Positions 23,905 through 32,589 of a DNA stretch of 40,205 bases are shown one piece after another. Made by a program: the position numbers and the translations under genes. Position 1 is the first letter of the stretch. The number at the start of each line of letters is the position of its first letter. This stretch comes from a virus, in IMG/VR virus record IMGVR_UViG_3300049218_000513, positions 1 to 40,205 of that record. One strand, 5' to 3'. Below the pieces are notes generated by a model, which had not been told where the DNA came from, ran no database searches, and saw only the letters and a list, made by a program, of their open reading frames with translations.

Positions 23905-24840
23905 TTAACGCGCGATGATGCCGGCAGTGGCGAGCACGGCGAGCGCCTGCACCTGGCCGCTCTCGGTCACCGTCACCGTGAAATAATCGCCCTCCATGAA
24001 GGCCGTGCCGCCGGCGGTGATGGTGAAGGCGATCTCGTTTGAAAAGGCCTCACCCACGCCGACCGTGCCGAGGACCTCGCCGGTCGGGTCCGCCACCACG
24101 AATTCCAGCGCAGACTCGGCGGTGATCGTGTAGGCGCCGACCGGCACCGGGGGGTAAATGTTGCCGATCTGTGCGGCCGAGACGATGGACAGCGATCCGA
24201 TCGTGCCGTTGCCGACATTGCTGCCGCCGGCGGCGGAAGAGATGCCGCCGGCCGCGGCGATCGACGGGTCCCAGACGAGTTCCTTCTGGTTGACCTCGCA
24301 CTCCCGCGTGATCACGGTCACCTTCTTCGAACCGCCGGCCGGAACGACGGTGCGATTGTAGAGGATCGCCAGGTTCTGAGCCGGCGTACTCGAGGTGTAG
24401 GGCTGCCAATTCAGGGAACCCGCGGCCACGGTGATCGTGAACCCATCGCCCGCCACGAAGGCCGTGCCTCCGGCCGTGATGGTGAAGCCGATCTCATCCG
24501 AATAGGCCGTGCCGGTCACGCCGTTGCGCAGTTCCTTGCCCGCCGGGTCGAAGACCTGGAAGGCCGTCGCCGCGGTGAAGGTTACCGTGTAGGCGCCGGC
24601 CAGCGCGCCGAGGCCCGCGCTCAGGGAGCCGACGGTGCCGGTGCCGGTGTTGCCGCCGGATTTTGCCGCCGAGGTGAGCGTGCCGGTCGTGACTTGCGTC
24701 ACCACCAGGCCGGGATCCAGCAGCAGATCCGAGCCGCCGGAATTGCTCATGACGCCAGGGTCGCGGGAGCGGTTGCCGGCCGCTTCCCGCACAAGGAAAG
24801 CGCCGTCGTAAAAATGCTCGTAAAGCACCGGGGAAACCAT
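23905..24840 (-). CDS. Head decoration protein with two inserted beta modules
   Basis: 311 residues, about three times the length of lambda gpD. The N-terminal 1-50 (VREAAGNRSRDPGVMSNSGGSDLLLDPG) and segments at 145-195 (NLAILYNRTVVPAGGSKKVTV) and the end (ALAVLATAGIIA) fit the HDPD decoration fold. Two similar modules interrupt it (62-139 and 205-292): GNTGTGTVGSLS...GAYTVTFTA...FTITAGGTAFVAGDGFTITV and GNVG-like NGTIGSLS...GAYTITAES...FTITAGGTAFMEGDYFTVTV. The modules probably protrude from the capsid surface. Confidence 0.85.
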   Translation of the reverse strand: MVSPVLYEHFYDGAFLVREAAGNRSRDPGVMSNSGGSDLLLDPGLVVTQVTTGTLTSAAKSGGNTGTGTVGSLSAGLGALAGAYTVTFTAATAFQVFDPAGKELRNGVTGTAYSDEIGFTITAGGTAFVAGDGFTITVAAGSLNWQPYTSSTPAQNLAILYNRTVVPAGGSKKVTVITRECEVNQKELVWDPSIAAAGGISSAAGGSNVGNGTIGSLSIVSAAQIGNIYPPVPVGAYTITAESALEFVVADPTGEVLGTVGVGEAFSNEIAFTITAGGTAFMEGDYFTVTVTESGQVQALAVLATAGIIAR

Positions 24841-24852
24841 CGGTCGCGTTCC

Positions 24853-25602
24853 TTACCAGTTGCGGGCTTTTTGCATCGCGACGTCCCAAGACGTGGCGAT
24901 CGTCTTCGGCGCGACGCCCGGCGGCGCACCGGCGCCGCTGCCGATCACCGCCGCGGGCGTGGCGTAGCCGCCCATGCGCCCCGCTAGCCCGCCGCCGCTG
25001 CCACCGTTGCGCAGGATCGCGATCGCGCGCGTCGCGGAGAGGCTGGTTCCGAAGGCGAGCTGCGCGGCGAGCGGCGTGTTCCTCGCCGCGGCCGGGTCCT
25101 GGAAGATCGCCGCACAGCGGCTCCGCTCCCGCAGACGGGCCTGAGCGCGGCGCTTGCGGCGTAGCCGCGCGCGCCTGGCACGACGCATCGTCTCATCCGG
25201 CTCGCGGTCGACGGCTTCGTCCTCATCGCCTTCGGCGTCATCGTCGGGCTCGCCGTCATCTGCCACTTGGTCAGGGTCCTGCTCCGGCGGCGGCGCGTCC
25301 GGATCGGGATCGTCATCCGGCGGCAGCTCGTCATCCGACTGCATGGAGGGATCATCGTCGCCGGCGTCATCGCCCGTCGGCTTTTTCTTCGGCGGCTTTG
25401 CGGGAGAAGGCGTCGGATCGCTCGGCGGCGGATTCGCGGGATCGTCGTCATACCCCGCGCTCTGCAGCTCGTCCGCGTGACGCTGCCGCATCTGCTCTTC
25501 CGTCTCGGCCTCGGCGCGCACGTTCGCGGTCGTGGCAAGCAAGCGTCGCTGCCGGGTCGAGGCGCGGTTTCCCGCCCCGATCCCGAGAAAGTTCAAGTTC
25601 AT
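24853..25602 (-). CDS. Probable scaffold protein, very acidic middle and conserved C-terminal helix
   Basis: 249 residues. Residues 50-140 are dominated by Asp, Pro and Glu with a DDGEPDDDAEGDEDE-type acidic run. A strongly basic stretch follows (MRRARRARLRRKRRAQARLRER). The C-terminal part (RCAAIFQDPAAARNTPLAAQLAF, then GTSLSATRAIAIL) matches the scaffold-like segment usually fused to the end of phage S49 proteases. Here it is a separate gene directly downstream of the protease and upstream of the decoration protein. Alternatives are an internal head protein. Confidence 0.65.
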   Translation of the reverse strand: MNLNFLGIGAGNRASTRQRRLLATTANVRAEAETEEQMRQRHADELQSAGYDDDPANPPPSDPTPSPAKPPKKKPTGDDAGDDDPSMQSDDELPPDDDPDPDAPPPEQDPDQVADDGEPDDDAEGDEDEAVDREPDETMRRARRARLRRKRRAQARLRERSRCAAIFQDPAAARNTPLAAQLAFGTSLSATRAIAILRNGGSGGGLAGRMGGYATPAAVIGSGAGAPPGVAPKTIATSWDVAMQKARNW

Positions 25603-25612
25603 TGATTTTCCC

Positions 25613-26887
25613 TCAGAGTGTTTGCAGGAACTCGGCGAATGCCGCGTCAGGCGCCATAACCGCGTCGGCGAGTTTCAGTTGCACACCCTCGGCGCCGAGG
25701 AAGGCATCTGCTTCGGTTGCACGGACGAGCGCGGGATCGATACCGCGATTGCGCGCGACAGTCGCCACGAACAGCTCGCCGAGCGTGTTGACATCGGATT
25801 GGAACCGGTCACGCGCCTCCTGCGATAGCGGAATGACATCGAGCCCGTCCGCCTTCCGCGTTCCGAACTGGATCACGTGGACGGTGATCCCATTTTTCAG
25901 AAGCGCCTGCGAAATGTCGGCAAAGACTGCGATCACGCCGATGCTGCCCGTGCCGCCGGTGCGCGGGACGATGATGCGGTCCGCTGCTGACGCGATCGCA
26001 TAGGCCGAAGAATAGGCCTGATCATCGAGAATCGCCCAGATGGGCTTGCGGCCGCGCGCGGCATAGATGGCGTCGACCAGGTCGAAGAGGCCGCAGACCT
26101 CGCCGCCGGGGCTGTCGATCTCGAGTACGATGCCGCGCACATCCGAGTCTTCAAGCGCCTGCGCCACATTGAAACGGATGCCGTCATAGCCGGTCATACC
26201 GATATAGGGCCGGATGCTCCCCAGCTTCTGCACCAACGTGCCGCAGACAGGAATGATCGCGGCACCGTTCACCACATCGTAGCCACGCTGGGGGCGTTCT
26301 CCGCCGTCCTCTAGATCCAAGCCGGTTAGCGCCACCATCTCACCGTTCGGGCGCAGCAAGTTCGTCACGCCGAGGCGATCGGCGAGGGCCTTCACGATGA
26401 TTTCGGCTTTCGCCGGATGCACCGCGAGCGGCGTATTGAACATCCGGTGCATCAGATGCGGCAGCATGTGCGTGCTGCTGATAGCCGGCCGGCGCGCCAG
26501 AGTCCCGGAGGTCTTACGCGGCGCTGTCTTAGCGGCAGCGGCGACGCGCTGTTCGTAGTAACCCAGGATCTGCCCCGCGCGCTGCCTCTCCCGGTCGGCT
26601 GTTCGCACCGCTGCCAAGCCTGGAATCGCCGAATCGACTCCGGCCTTAAGGACAACGAGCTGACCGCCGACGATATCCGCGAACGGCAGCTTGTAGCCTG
26701 CGCGCGTATTCGGATTTTGCGCGTCATAGAGCGCGAATCCGCGTCGTGCGACCTCGGGCCGTGGGTTGCGTCCGCCGATGCCGGCTGCGTCCAGCATGCG
26801 CGTCGCGGCAGCGGCGCCATCCCAGCCGTGACCTAGACAGAGCGACAGCGTCCGAGACGCGCCGCAGCGCCAATCTGGCTTCGTCAT
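25613..26887 (-). CDS. S49-family capsid maturation protease with N-terminal extension
   Basis: 424 residues. The conserved S49 part starts near residue 141 (HLMHRMFNTPLAVHPAKAEII). It has the oxyanion-region motif EIDSPGGEV (SPGG at 259-262), the Ser nucleophile in AYSSAYAIASAAD (Ser293 or Ser294), GGTGSIGVI, and a candidate catalytic Lys345 in TRKADG. Residues 40-95 (ARRGFALYDAQNPNTRAGYKLPFADIVGGQLVVL) form an extra domain of a type also found on other phage prohead proteases. The protease matures the prohead. The usual C-terminal scaffold part is absent and encoded by the next gene. Confidence 0.88.
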   Translation of the reverse strand: MTKPDWRCGASRTLSLCLGHGWDGAAAATRMLDAAGIGGRNPRPEVARRGFALYDAQNPNTRAGYKLPFADIVGGQLVVLKAGVDSAIPGLAAVRTADRERQRAGQILGYYEQRVAAAAKTAPRKTSGTLARRPAISSTHMLPHLMHRMFNTPLAVHPAKAEIIVKALADRLGVTNLLRPNGEMVALTGLDLEDGGERPQRGYDVVNGAAIIPVCGTLVQKLGSIRPYIGMTGYDGIRFNVAQALEDSDVRGIVLEIDSPGGEVCGLFDLVDAIYAARGRKPIWAILDDQAYSSAYAIASAADRIIVPRTGGTGSIGVIAVFADISQALLKNGITVHVIQFGTRKADGLDVIPLSQEARDRFQSDVNTLGELFVATVARNRGIDPALVRATEADAFLGAEGVQLKLADAVMAPDAAFAEFLQTL

Positions 26888-28581
26888 GCGGGCTTCGGCT
26901 TTCGTTCGTCAGTTGCCGCGTTCGATTCCGCTCCCCCAGCCGCCCAGTCGGGCATCTTCAGGCCGAGACGCTTGAACTCATCCACCTCGGCAGCACGCTG
27001 CTGCAGCACGTCGCGCCAATCGGCGCCGGATATCTCGGCGACCACCGATTCGAGCGTGCCGAAGCCGGCATCCATGCCCAGCACCTCGCCCTGCCGCTCC
27101 TTGACGGGATCGATCCAACCGCGGCCGGGGCCGATCCAGCGGCATCCGGCATACGCGGCGCGCCATTCCGCGAAATCCGGAGCGCCGGCGGGCAGCGGCA
27201 CATAGCCTCGGTCAACCGCTTCCTCGAGCCAGGCGGCATAGACCGGCGTCGCAAATCCGACCGCGAAGTCCTGCCGCCGGCGCAGCAGCGTCTTCCAGGC
27301 CACCAGCATCGCCGCGCGCGCCGAGCTGTAGTTCACCCGAGAGTAGTCGCGGGAGATTTCCTCGGCGGTCGCTCCGGTCGCCGCCGAGATCGAGCGCAGC
27401 ACCGCGTGCTCGAAAGCCTCGAATTCGGAGAGCGCGTTGTCCGAATTCACCGTCTCGATGGACTCGCCCGGAAACAGCTTGGGGATGCGGATGCCGCCCA
27501 TGACCATCGGCGGGTTCGTCTCGCCGAACGCCTCGCGCATGCCCTGATACGCGCCGATCTCCTGGCCGTCCGTGTCAAGCGCTTGGCGCACCATCTCCGT
27601 GTCATAAGGCGACTTCACGAAGATCCCGATCAGGGCATGAAGAACCGCGCGCTGCAAGCTGACCTGGTCATAGCGGCTGAGCATCTTGAAGCGCGGAATG
27701 ACGGGCATCAGGATCGGCGTTCCGCGGTGCTGACCGACACGACGGCGATCGAAGTCATGCACCACGATGGGGCGACCCCAGGGCGTCTCGCGTTCGAATC
27801 GGTCCCAGATCATGGAGGCCGCCGCCTCGAACCACGCGTTCGGTTCCGCGCGCCGAAACCAATGCGCGACCGGCGCGCCCAGCAGATCGATCTCCACGCC
27901 GCCGCGCATGCGATCGGTATCCAGGGCCTCATAGGGATTGCTGAGCCGGTCCGGATCCATCAGCTGCACGCGGGTGGCATAGCGGGCGGCGCCGGCCGCG
28001 ACGGAACCCTCATCCCACAGCATGATCCCGATGCCGTCGCCGTCGCGGATCTTCGAGATGAAAGCGAGCCGCATCATCTGCGGCACGGTCAGCGCGCGCG
28101 CGCCGTCGCACCAACGGCCGGGATCGTTCGCCCAGAGGTTGTACTCGGCTTCGGCCGCCTGGCTGAATTCCGTGGCCCAGACCCCGTCGAGCCGCTTGTC
28201 CTGCCGCACCAGCACCCGCCAATTCGGGGTCGGCCGCGGAAAGAAGGTGGCGCCGACAGCCGAGTCCGCGATGGTGTCGAGCGCGCCGGAGGCCCAGCCG
28301 TCGTTGCGATCGAGGTCGCGCGAGCGGCCGACGGTGCGGTCGCGATCGACATTGATTTCCGCGTCCGGCGAACGGACGTTTGGAAACCATTCGCCAAAGT
28401 CCTGGCCGTGCCACGCCTGCGCATCGTAGGCCCAAGGGCTGCCCCAGTGCCCGGGGCCGCGATCATGGCCGCCGCGCTCCGGCCCCTCGGACACGTTCAG
28501 CATGGCCTTGGCGCGCACGCGGGCGACCTCGGCCGCCGGGATCTTCCGGCCGCTTGCATCGACGAGGCCCGGGCGGCTCAT
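26884..28581 (-). CDS. Portal protein (lambda gpB family)
   Basis: 565 residues, near lambda gpB length. Conserved segments are GSPWAYDAQAWHGQDFGEWFP, DLDRNDGWASGALDTIADSAVGATFFPRP, EAEYNLWANDPGRWCDGARA, RVQLMDPDRLSNPYEA and YSRVNYSSARAAMLVAWKTLLRRRQDF. It forms the dodecameric DNA gate at one vertex. Both ends overlap neighbours by ATGA, giving tight coupling with gpW and the protease. Confidence 0.93.
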   Translation of the reverse strand: MSRPGLVDASGRKIPAAEVARVRAKAMLNVSEGPERGGHDRGPGHWGSPWAYDAQAWHGQDFGEWFPNVRSPDAEINVDRDRTVGRSRDLDRNDGWASGALDTIADSAVGATFFPRPTPNWRVLVRQDKRLDGVWATEFSQAAEAEYNLWANDPGRWCDGARALTVPQMMRLAFISKIRDGDGIGIMLWDEGSVAAGAARYATRVQLMDPDRLSNPYEALDTDRMRGGVEIDLLGAPVAHWFRRAEPNAWFEAAASMIWDRFERETPWGRPIVVHDFDRRRVGQHRGTPILMPVIPRFKMLSRYDQVSLQRAVLHALIGIFVKSPYDTEMVRQALDTDGQEIGAYQGMREAFGETNPPMVMGGIRIPKLFPGESIETVNSDNALSEFEAFEHAVLRSISAATGATAEEISRDYSRVNYSSARAAMLVAWKTLLRRRQDFAVGFATPVYAAWLEEAVDRGYVPLPAGAPDFAEWRAAYAGCRWIGPGRGWIDPVKERQGEVLGMDAGFGTLESVVAEISGADWRDVLQQRAAEVDEFKRLGLKMPDWAAGGAESNAATDERKPKPA

Positions 28582-28847
28582 CGAAACACCACCGACATCG
28601 GCCTGCGGCGCCCTTGACCCAGGGCAGCATTCAGCTCGCCGATGAAGTTGCGCAGGCTCGCTTCGTTGGCGCGGCTGTATGTCACGCTGCGCTGGCCATC
28701 GCCGGAGGAGTAGGACAGAGTCACTGGCATGCCGCCGGTCACGAGGTTGCCGAGCGCCGTCTGCGCCTGGGTCCGGAGCGCCATCAACGCAGCCGGCGAC
28801 ATTCCGATGAACGGGCCCGATTCTGGCGGTCCGAGGGTGAATGACAT
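28578..28847 (-). CDS. Head-tail joining protein (lambda gpW-like)
   Basis: 89 residues. The N-terminal helical part (MSPAALMALRTQAQTALGNLVTGG), the beta hairpin VTLSYSSGDGQRSVTYSRANEASLRNFIGEL and the basic tail (GQGRRRPMSVVFR) match gpW-type connector proteins. It lies between terminase and portal, the lambda order. Confidence 0.85.
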   Translation of the reverse strand: MSFTLGPPESGPFIGMSPAALMALRTQAQTALGNLVTGGMPVTLSYSSGDGQRSVTYSRANEASLRNFIGELNAALGQGRRRPMSVVFR

Positions 28848-28848
28848 C

Positions 28849-30942
28849 TCAGGCGCTCCGTCGCGCGAAGCGCGCGCTGAGGGCGCTCAGGGCGGTTTGG
28901 CTCAGGCCGCGACGCGGCGACGCGATGCTTGTTCGCGGCGCGCTCTCGGTCTGCTCACCCGCGAAGACCAGCGAGTTCGTGTCCCATGGCGCCGCCCAGC
29001 TCGGCGGCTTCTGCCAGTCGAGCCGTCGCAGTCCGAAGAGATGCGCCATGACATGGCTCATCACCATCAGGTCGAGCGCTTCGTTGCGCGCATTGGCGGC
29101 GATCGGCTCCCACTTTCCCGAGGGCAGCCGCTGTTCGGCGAAAAGCTGCTCGAACCATAGATGCGGTCCTGTCGCGCTCTTCAGCGCAGCCGGGAAATGG
29201 ACGCACCATGGCTTGCCGGATTCGGCGACCGCCAGATGGTCCGCAAGGCTATCCTTGAACAGGTTCGGCGCGAAGAAGCCGATGGGAATCTGCCCCCGTG
29301 CCGCGGCGAAGCGGTCTTTGCGCGCGCTGTCGGGATAGGAGATGACGATGCTCTGCGCGCTCGGGCCCGAGGCGCCCTTGAGCAGCAGCATGTTCCAGCC
29401 CTCGCGCCCGTCGAAGCGCCCGAGCATGCGCGCTAGCCTGGAAGTCCGGGCGCGCAGCCAGGCCGCATACGCCCTCTCGGTCACGCCCGCCTTGCCGCCG
29501 CTGTCGCAGCCCGTCGCCAGGACAAGCATGCGCCGACCTGATCCGTCCGCGAGCGGGTAGCTCGCTTCGGCAGCACCCCGCAGCATCGCATCCCAATCGC
29601 TGTCGCTCACCGCCGTGTCGGCCGAAGACACCTGGAAGTCGACGATCCAGCTCTCGCCGTTGACGCCCCAGCCGCGCACCAGGCGCTCGAACCGGCGGGC
29701 CTGCACATCGACCGAGCTGGTCAGGAACCGGACGCCCTCGGGCACGAATCCCATTCGGAGGCCTTCCTCGGCGCGCATCGCCACCGAATTCGCATCCGTG
29801 CCGGAGACGCTGCGCGGCGGCGAGTATGGAACGCCCCACTGCTTGACGATGACTTCGCGCAGGCCGCGCGTGTCTCCGCTACTGGCGGCCGCCCGCTCGG
29901 CCTCGACGCGGGAGCGGGCAAGGCCGGCGATGCCGCGCAGCAGGAACGGGCTCATCACGCCCACGATCCAGAAGCCGGCCGTCGGATTCGGCGGTGGGTT
30001 GCCGATGACAGAGCCGTCCGGCAGCACATCCTGGCCGCGGCGCGCCCAGAAGCCCTCCCGGTTCATGGCGCGGCGCTCGCCGTCGGCGATCAACGTGCCG
30101 CAAGACGGGCACAGCAGCGCGGCGGCCGTTTCGACCTCATCGAGCGAAGCATCCTCGGGATAGACAAGGCGCATGACGCGGCTGGTGCCCGGGTTCGGGG
30201 AGGAGAATGCGCCGCAGGACGGGCAGGGCCACCACCAGGTGCGACGATCGCTGTCGCGATAGACGGCCATGATGCCGGCGTCCCAGAGCTCTTCGCTCTC
30301 ACCGCGCGCACGGTCGCAATGGCTGATGGCGAGCAGATGGCTTTCGGCGCCATAGGTCTGCCGGCGCACGTCGAGCTGCGTCTTCGGGTCGCCGAAGTCT
30401 TCGTCGTAGGCGTCCCACTCGTCCGCGATGATGCGGCGGGCTGTCTTGCTGATGAGGTTCGATCGCGTCGCGGCCAGGAACTGCGCCGTCATGCCGCCGC
30501 GGAATCGCTTGAACCCGAGGCTGTCATCGGTCGGCCGCAGTCCCTGCTTGGCCTTGATCTCCGGATGCGCCTCGATCAGCGGATTGATCGAGTTCTTCAC
30601 GAAGGCCTTCACGGCGTCGTCGGTCTGCATATACCAGAGCAGCGGCGCCGGATCGGCATCGATCGTCGCCAGGAAGAAGTTCTCGGCGATCGCCGTCTTG
30701 CCGCACTGGCCCGGCCCGACCAGGGCTGTGGTGGTGTAGAACTCGCTTGCGAGGGTCTCCATCGGCTCGCGCAGGTAGGGCGCTGTGCGGTGGTCCCAGA
30801 GGCCCGGGCGGCTGCCCTCGACCCAGCGATGCGCCGCCGCCCAGTCGGCGACGTTGACGGCCGCCGGCGGCACGAAGGCGCTCTCCAGCGCATCCAGCAC
30901 GACGCGGCCGGCATGGGCCGTCTGCATGGCGGCTTCAGCCAT
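28849..30942 (-). CDS. Terminase large subunit (GpA family)
   Basis: 697 residues. A Walker A motif GPGQCGKT lies at 76-83 and a Walker B-like DEWDAYDED near 174-182. A zinc ribbon-like pair follows (CPSCGAF near 240 and CPSCGTL near 275). The C-terminal part (GVNGESWIVDFQV, LATGCDSGGKAGVTERAYAAWL) matches the nuclease domain of lambda gpA-type terminases. The family typically cuts at cos sites. The start overlaps the small subunit stop by a few bases. Confidence 0.93.
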   Translation of the reverse strand: MAEAAMQTAHAGRVVLDALESAFVPPAAVNVADWAAAHRWVEGSRPGLWDHRTAPYLREPMETLASEFYTTTALVGPGQCGKTAIAENFFLATIDADPAPLLWYMQTDDAVKAFVKNSINPLIEAHPEIKAKQGLRPTDDSLGFKRFRGGMTAQFLAATRSNLISKTARRIIADEWDAYDEDFGDPKTQLDVRRQTYGAESHLLAISHCDRARGESEELWDAGIMAVYRDSDRRTWWWPCPSCGAFSSPNPGTSRVMRLVYPEDASLDEVETAAALLCPSCGTLIADGERRAMNREGFWARRGQDVLPDGSVIGNPPPNPTAGFWIVGVMSPFLLRGIAGLARSRVEAERAAASSGDTRGLREVIVKQWGVPYSPPRSVSGTDANSVAMRAEEGLRMGFVPEGVRFLTSSVDVQARRFERLVRGWGVNGESWIVDFQVSSADTAVSDSDWDAMLRGAAEASYPLADGSGRRMLVLATGCDSGGKAGVTERAYAAWLRARTSRLARMLGRFDGREGWNMLLLKGASGPSAQSIVISYPDSARKDRFAAARGQIPIGFFAPNLFKDSLADHLAVAESGKPWCVHFPAALKSATGPHLWFEQLFAEQRLPSGKWEPIAANARNEALDLMVMSHVMAHLFGLRRLDWQKPPSWAAPWDTNSLVFAGEQTESAPRTSIASPRRGLSQTALSALSARFARRSA

Positions 30943-31543
30943 GGGCCACGGCAGCCTCAGCCTCGATCGGCGTCAGATAGGCGCCGGCCTCGCGCACGAA
31001 GGTGCGCTGCGCGTCCGCGAATCGCTGCTCCAGCGCGCGCACGACGGACGGCGGCAGGTTCTGATCGGCAGCCGCCTGGCGCACCGCGGCGCGCTGCATG
31101 CGGCTATAGGTCGCCAGGGCGGCCACCAGCGCCTCGCTGACCTCCGCTACCGGCACGAGCTGGCCGAGGCGTTCGGCTTCCTGGCGGCGCATGGAGGCAA
31201 GCTTCAGCGCCTCGATCTGATCCTTCGTCGAGAGCTTCGAGCCGCTGGACGGCTGCTCGACCTGGTCGAGGATCAGGGGAAGGACGAGCTGGGCCAGAGC
31301 TTCGTCCCGCTCGGCGGCGCTGCGCGCCTCGGCTTCCTTCTGGGCCGTCAGGAAGTCGACGACGGCCCGGAGGTTGAACTTGTAATCGCGGCCGTTGGTG
31401 CCCGGCTGCAGGATGGGGAAGTCGGGATAGCGCTCGATCCAGTTGCCGATCGTCACCACCGAGGTCTTGAGGTAGCGCGCGAGCTCACGCTTGTTGACGA
31501 CCCCCAATTCCTCAGAAGGTGCAGATGTCAACAACGAAGACAA
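30935..31543 (-). CDS. Terminase small subunit (Nu1-like)
   Basis: About 202 residues. The N-terminal winged helix-turn-helix is seen in VNKRELARYLKTSVVTIGNWIERYPDFPIL, with the wing segment NGRDYKFNLRAVVDFL. The rest is helical (oligomerisation and TerL contact). The start shown is a TTG at 31543, with AAAGGG a short distance upstream. A later alternative start closer to residue 14 cannot be excluded. It recognises the packaging site and recruits TerL. Confidence 0.85.
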   Translation of the reverse strand: MSSLLTSAPSEELGVVNKRELARYLKTSVVTIGNWIERYPDFPILQPGTNGRDYKFNLRAVVDFLTAQKEAEARSAAERDEALAQLVLPLILDQVEQPSSGSKLSTKDQIEALKLASMRRQEAERLGQLVPVAEVSEALVAALATYSRMQRAAVRQAAADQNLPPSVVRALEQRFADAQRTFVREAGAYLTPIEAEAAVAHG

Positions 31544-31696
31544 TCGAAAGCCCTTTCGAATTTACAAAAACCGTGTCTCAAACCGGGGTGCGAATTACCC
31601 GTGGGACATGCGCTGGGCCAGGAAGGACCCGCGGCGAATGCATAGCTCACCGGGCAGGGCAGGGCTCTCTTCGACGCAGACCCGATCGGGATTGCT
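31544..31696 (-). other. Intergenic stretch before the terminase genes, candidate packaging-site region
   Basis: 153 bp without a convincing gene. It holds a perfect 10-bp palindrome CCCGATCGGG at 31681-31690 and an inverted repeat CGAAAG-CC-CTTTCG at 31546-31559, just before the terminase start. GpA-type terminases usually cut near their own genes, so a cos site could lie here; no known cos sequence is recognised. Confidence 0.3.
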
Positions 31697-32473
31697 TTAT
31701 CTCGCAGTGCTGCGCGCCATCTCGATCGCCGCCGCCATCTCCCGCCCGAACGACGCCTCGACAGTCGCCAGCACGAGATCGTCGAAGGCGAAGCGCGGAG
31801 CGTAGACGGGCACGCGATCCGTGAACCACAGGATCGGTTCGACATCACCTTTCCCGAGCAGCTGCATGATCGCCTTCGCGCGCCCATCCGCATCGCGCCA
31901 GACAAAGAAGTCCGTCCCGGTCCGCTTGCTGGCCACGAGCTTCTTCCGCAGAAGCCGGCGGCGCACCGCATCGGAGACGTTGGCCTTGTAGCCTTGCTCG
32001 CCAAACGCCGACACGCGCGAGATGGCCTGAACGATAAGGCCGCTTGGCACGTTGCCATAGGCGTCCAGCGTTGCCTCTGTGCCTTCGCCCGGCGTCCAGA
32101 ACTGATCCGGCTGCATCACCCCGGCTCGAATCAGCGCGTTCTCGCTGCGCTTGTGCGCGCGATTGCCGCCCATGATCTCGGCCGATAGCCAGTTCTGCGG
32201 CGCTGGACCTTTGCCGGTGAAGTCTTTCACCAGCACGGTCGCTTCCAGCTTTGCCTTCGTCGCCGGCACGACGCGCAGCGCATTCAGCGTGCTCGGGGTC
32301 GGCCGATCGAAGATGTGCGGCATCTTTTCGACGATCGCCTTCTGCGCCGCCTGAGCGCAATGCGTCAGAGCGACAGCGCCGGCGAAGCGAAGCTGCTTTT
32401 CCACGTCGCCGCGGAAAGCGTCGGAGAATTTCGCCAGATCGCCGGCCAGGCTAATTTTGAACGGGGCGGCCAT
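31697..32473 (-). CDS. Minor structural-like phage protein (gpZ-like, uncertain)
   Basis: 258 residues. The N-terminus is ISLAGDLAKFSDAFRGDVEKQLRFA, then ALTHCAQAAQKAIVEKMPHIFDRPTPSTLNALRV. This FDRPTP-TLNAL pattern and the later GAG-type turn (PGEGTEATLDAYGNVPSGLIVQAISRV) recur in a family of minor proteins of lambda- and Mu-like prophages, sometimes called minor tail Z-like. The C-terminal part (FVWRDADGRAKAIMQLLGKGDVEPILWFTDRVPVYAPRF) is typical of that family. Its place before the terminase is uncommon. No enzymatic motif is seen. Confidence 0.55.
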   Translation of the reverse strand: MAAPFKISLAGDLAKFSDAFRGDVEKQLRFAGAVALTHCAQAAQKAIVEKMPHIFDRPTPSTLNALRVVPATKAKLEATVLVKDFTGKGPAPQNWLSAEIMGGNRAHKRSENALIRAGVMQPDQFWTPGEGTEATLDAYGNVPSGLIVQAISRVSAFGEQGYKANVSDAVRRRLLRKKLVASKRTGTDFFVWRDADGRAKAIMQLLGKGDVEPILWFTDRVPVYAPRFAFDDLVLATVEASFGREMAAAIEMARSTAR

Positions 32474-32505
32474 GATCTAGGACATCCTTGACCTCCAAAC
32501 AGAAA

Positions 32506-32535
32506 CGCCCGCCAGGGCTGGAACCTTGGCGGGCG
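32506..32535 (-). terminator. Intrinsic terminator between early and packaging genes
   Basis: A 9-bp perfect stem (CGCCCGCCA at 32506-32514 with TGGCGGGCG at 32527-32535), extendable inward by G-U and G-C pairs. On the minus strand the stem is followed by TTTCTGTTT. It likely stops early transcripts before the late genes. Confidence 0.75.
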
Positions 32536-32589
32536 CTCATACTCGCAGAGTAGTGATTGAATACGATTCGTCTGGGCAATCTGTCAAAC

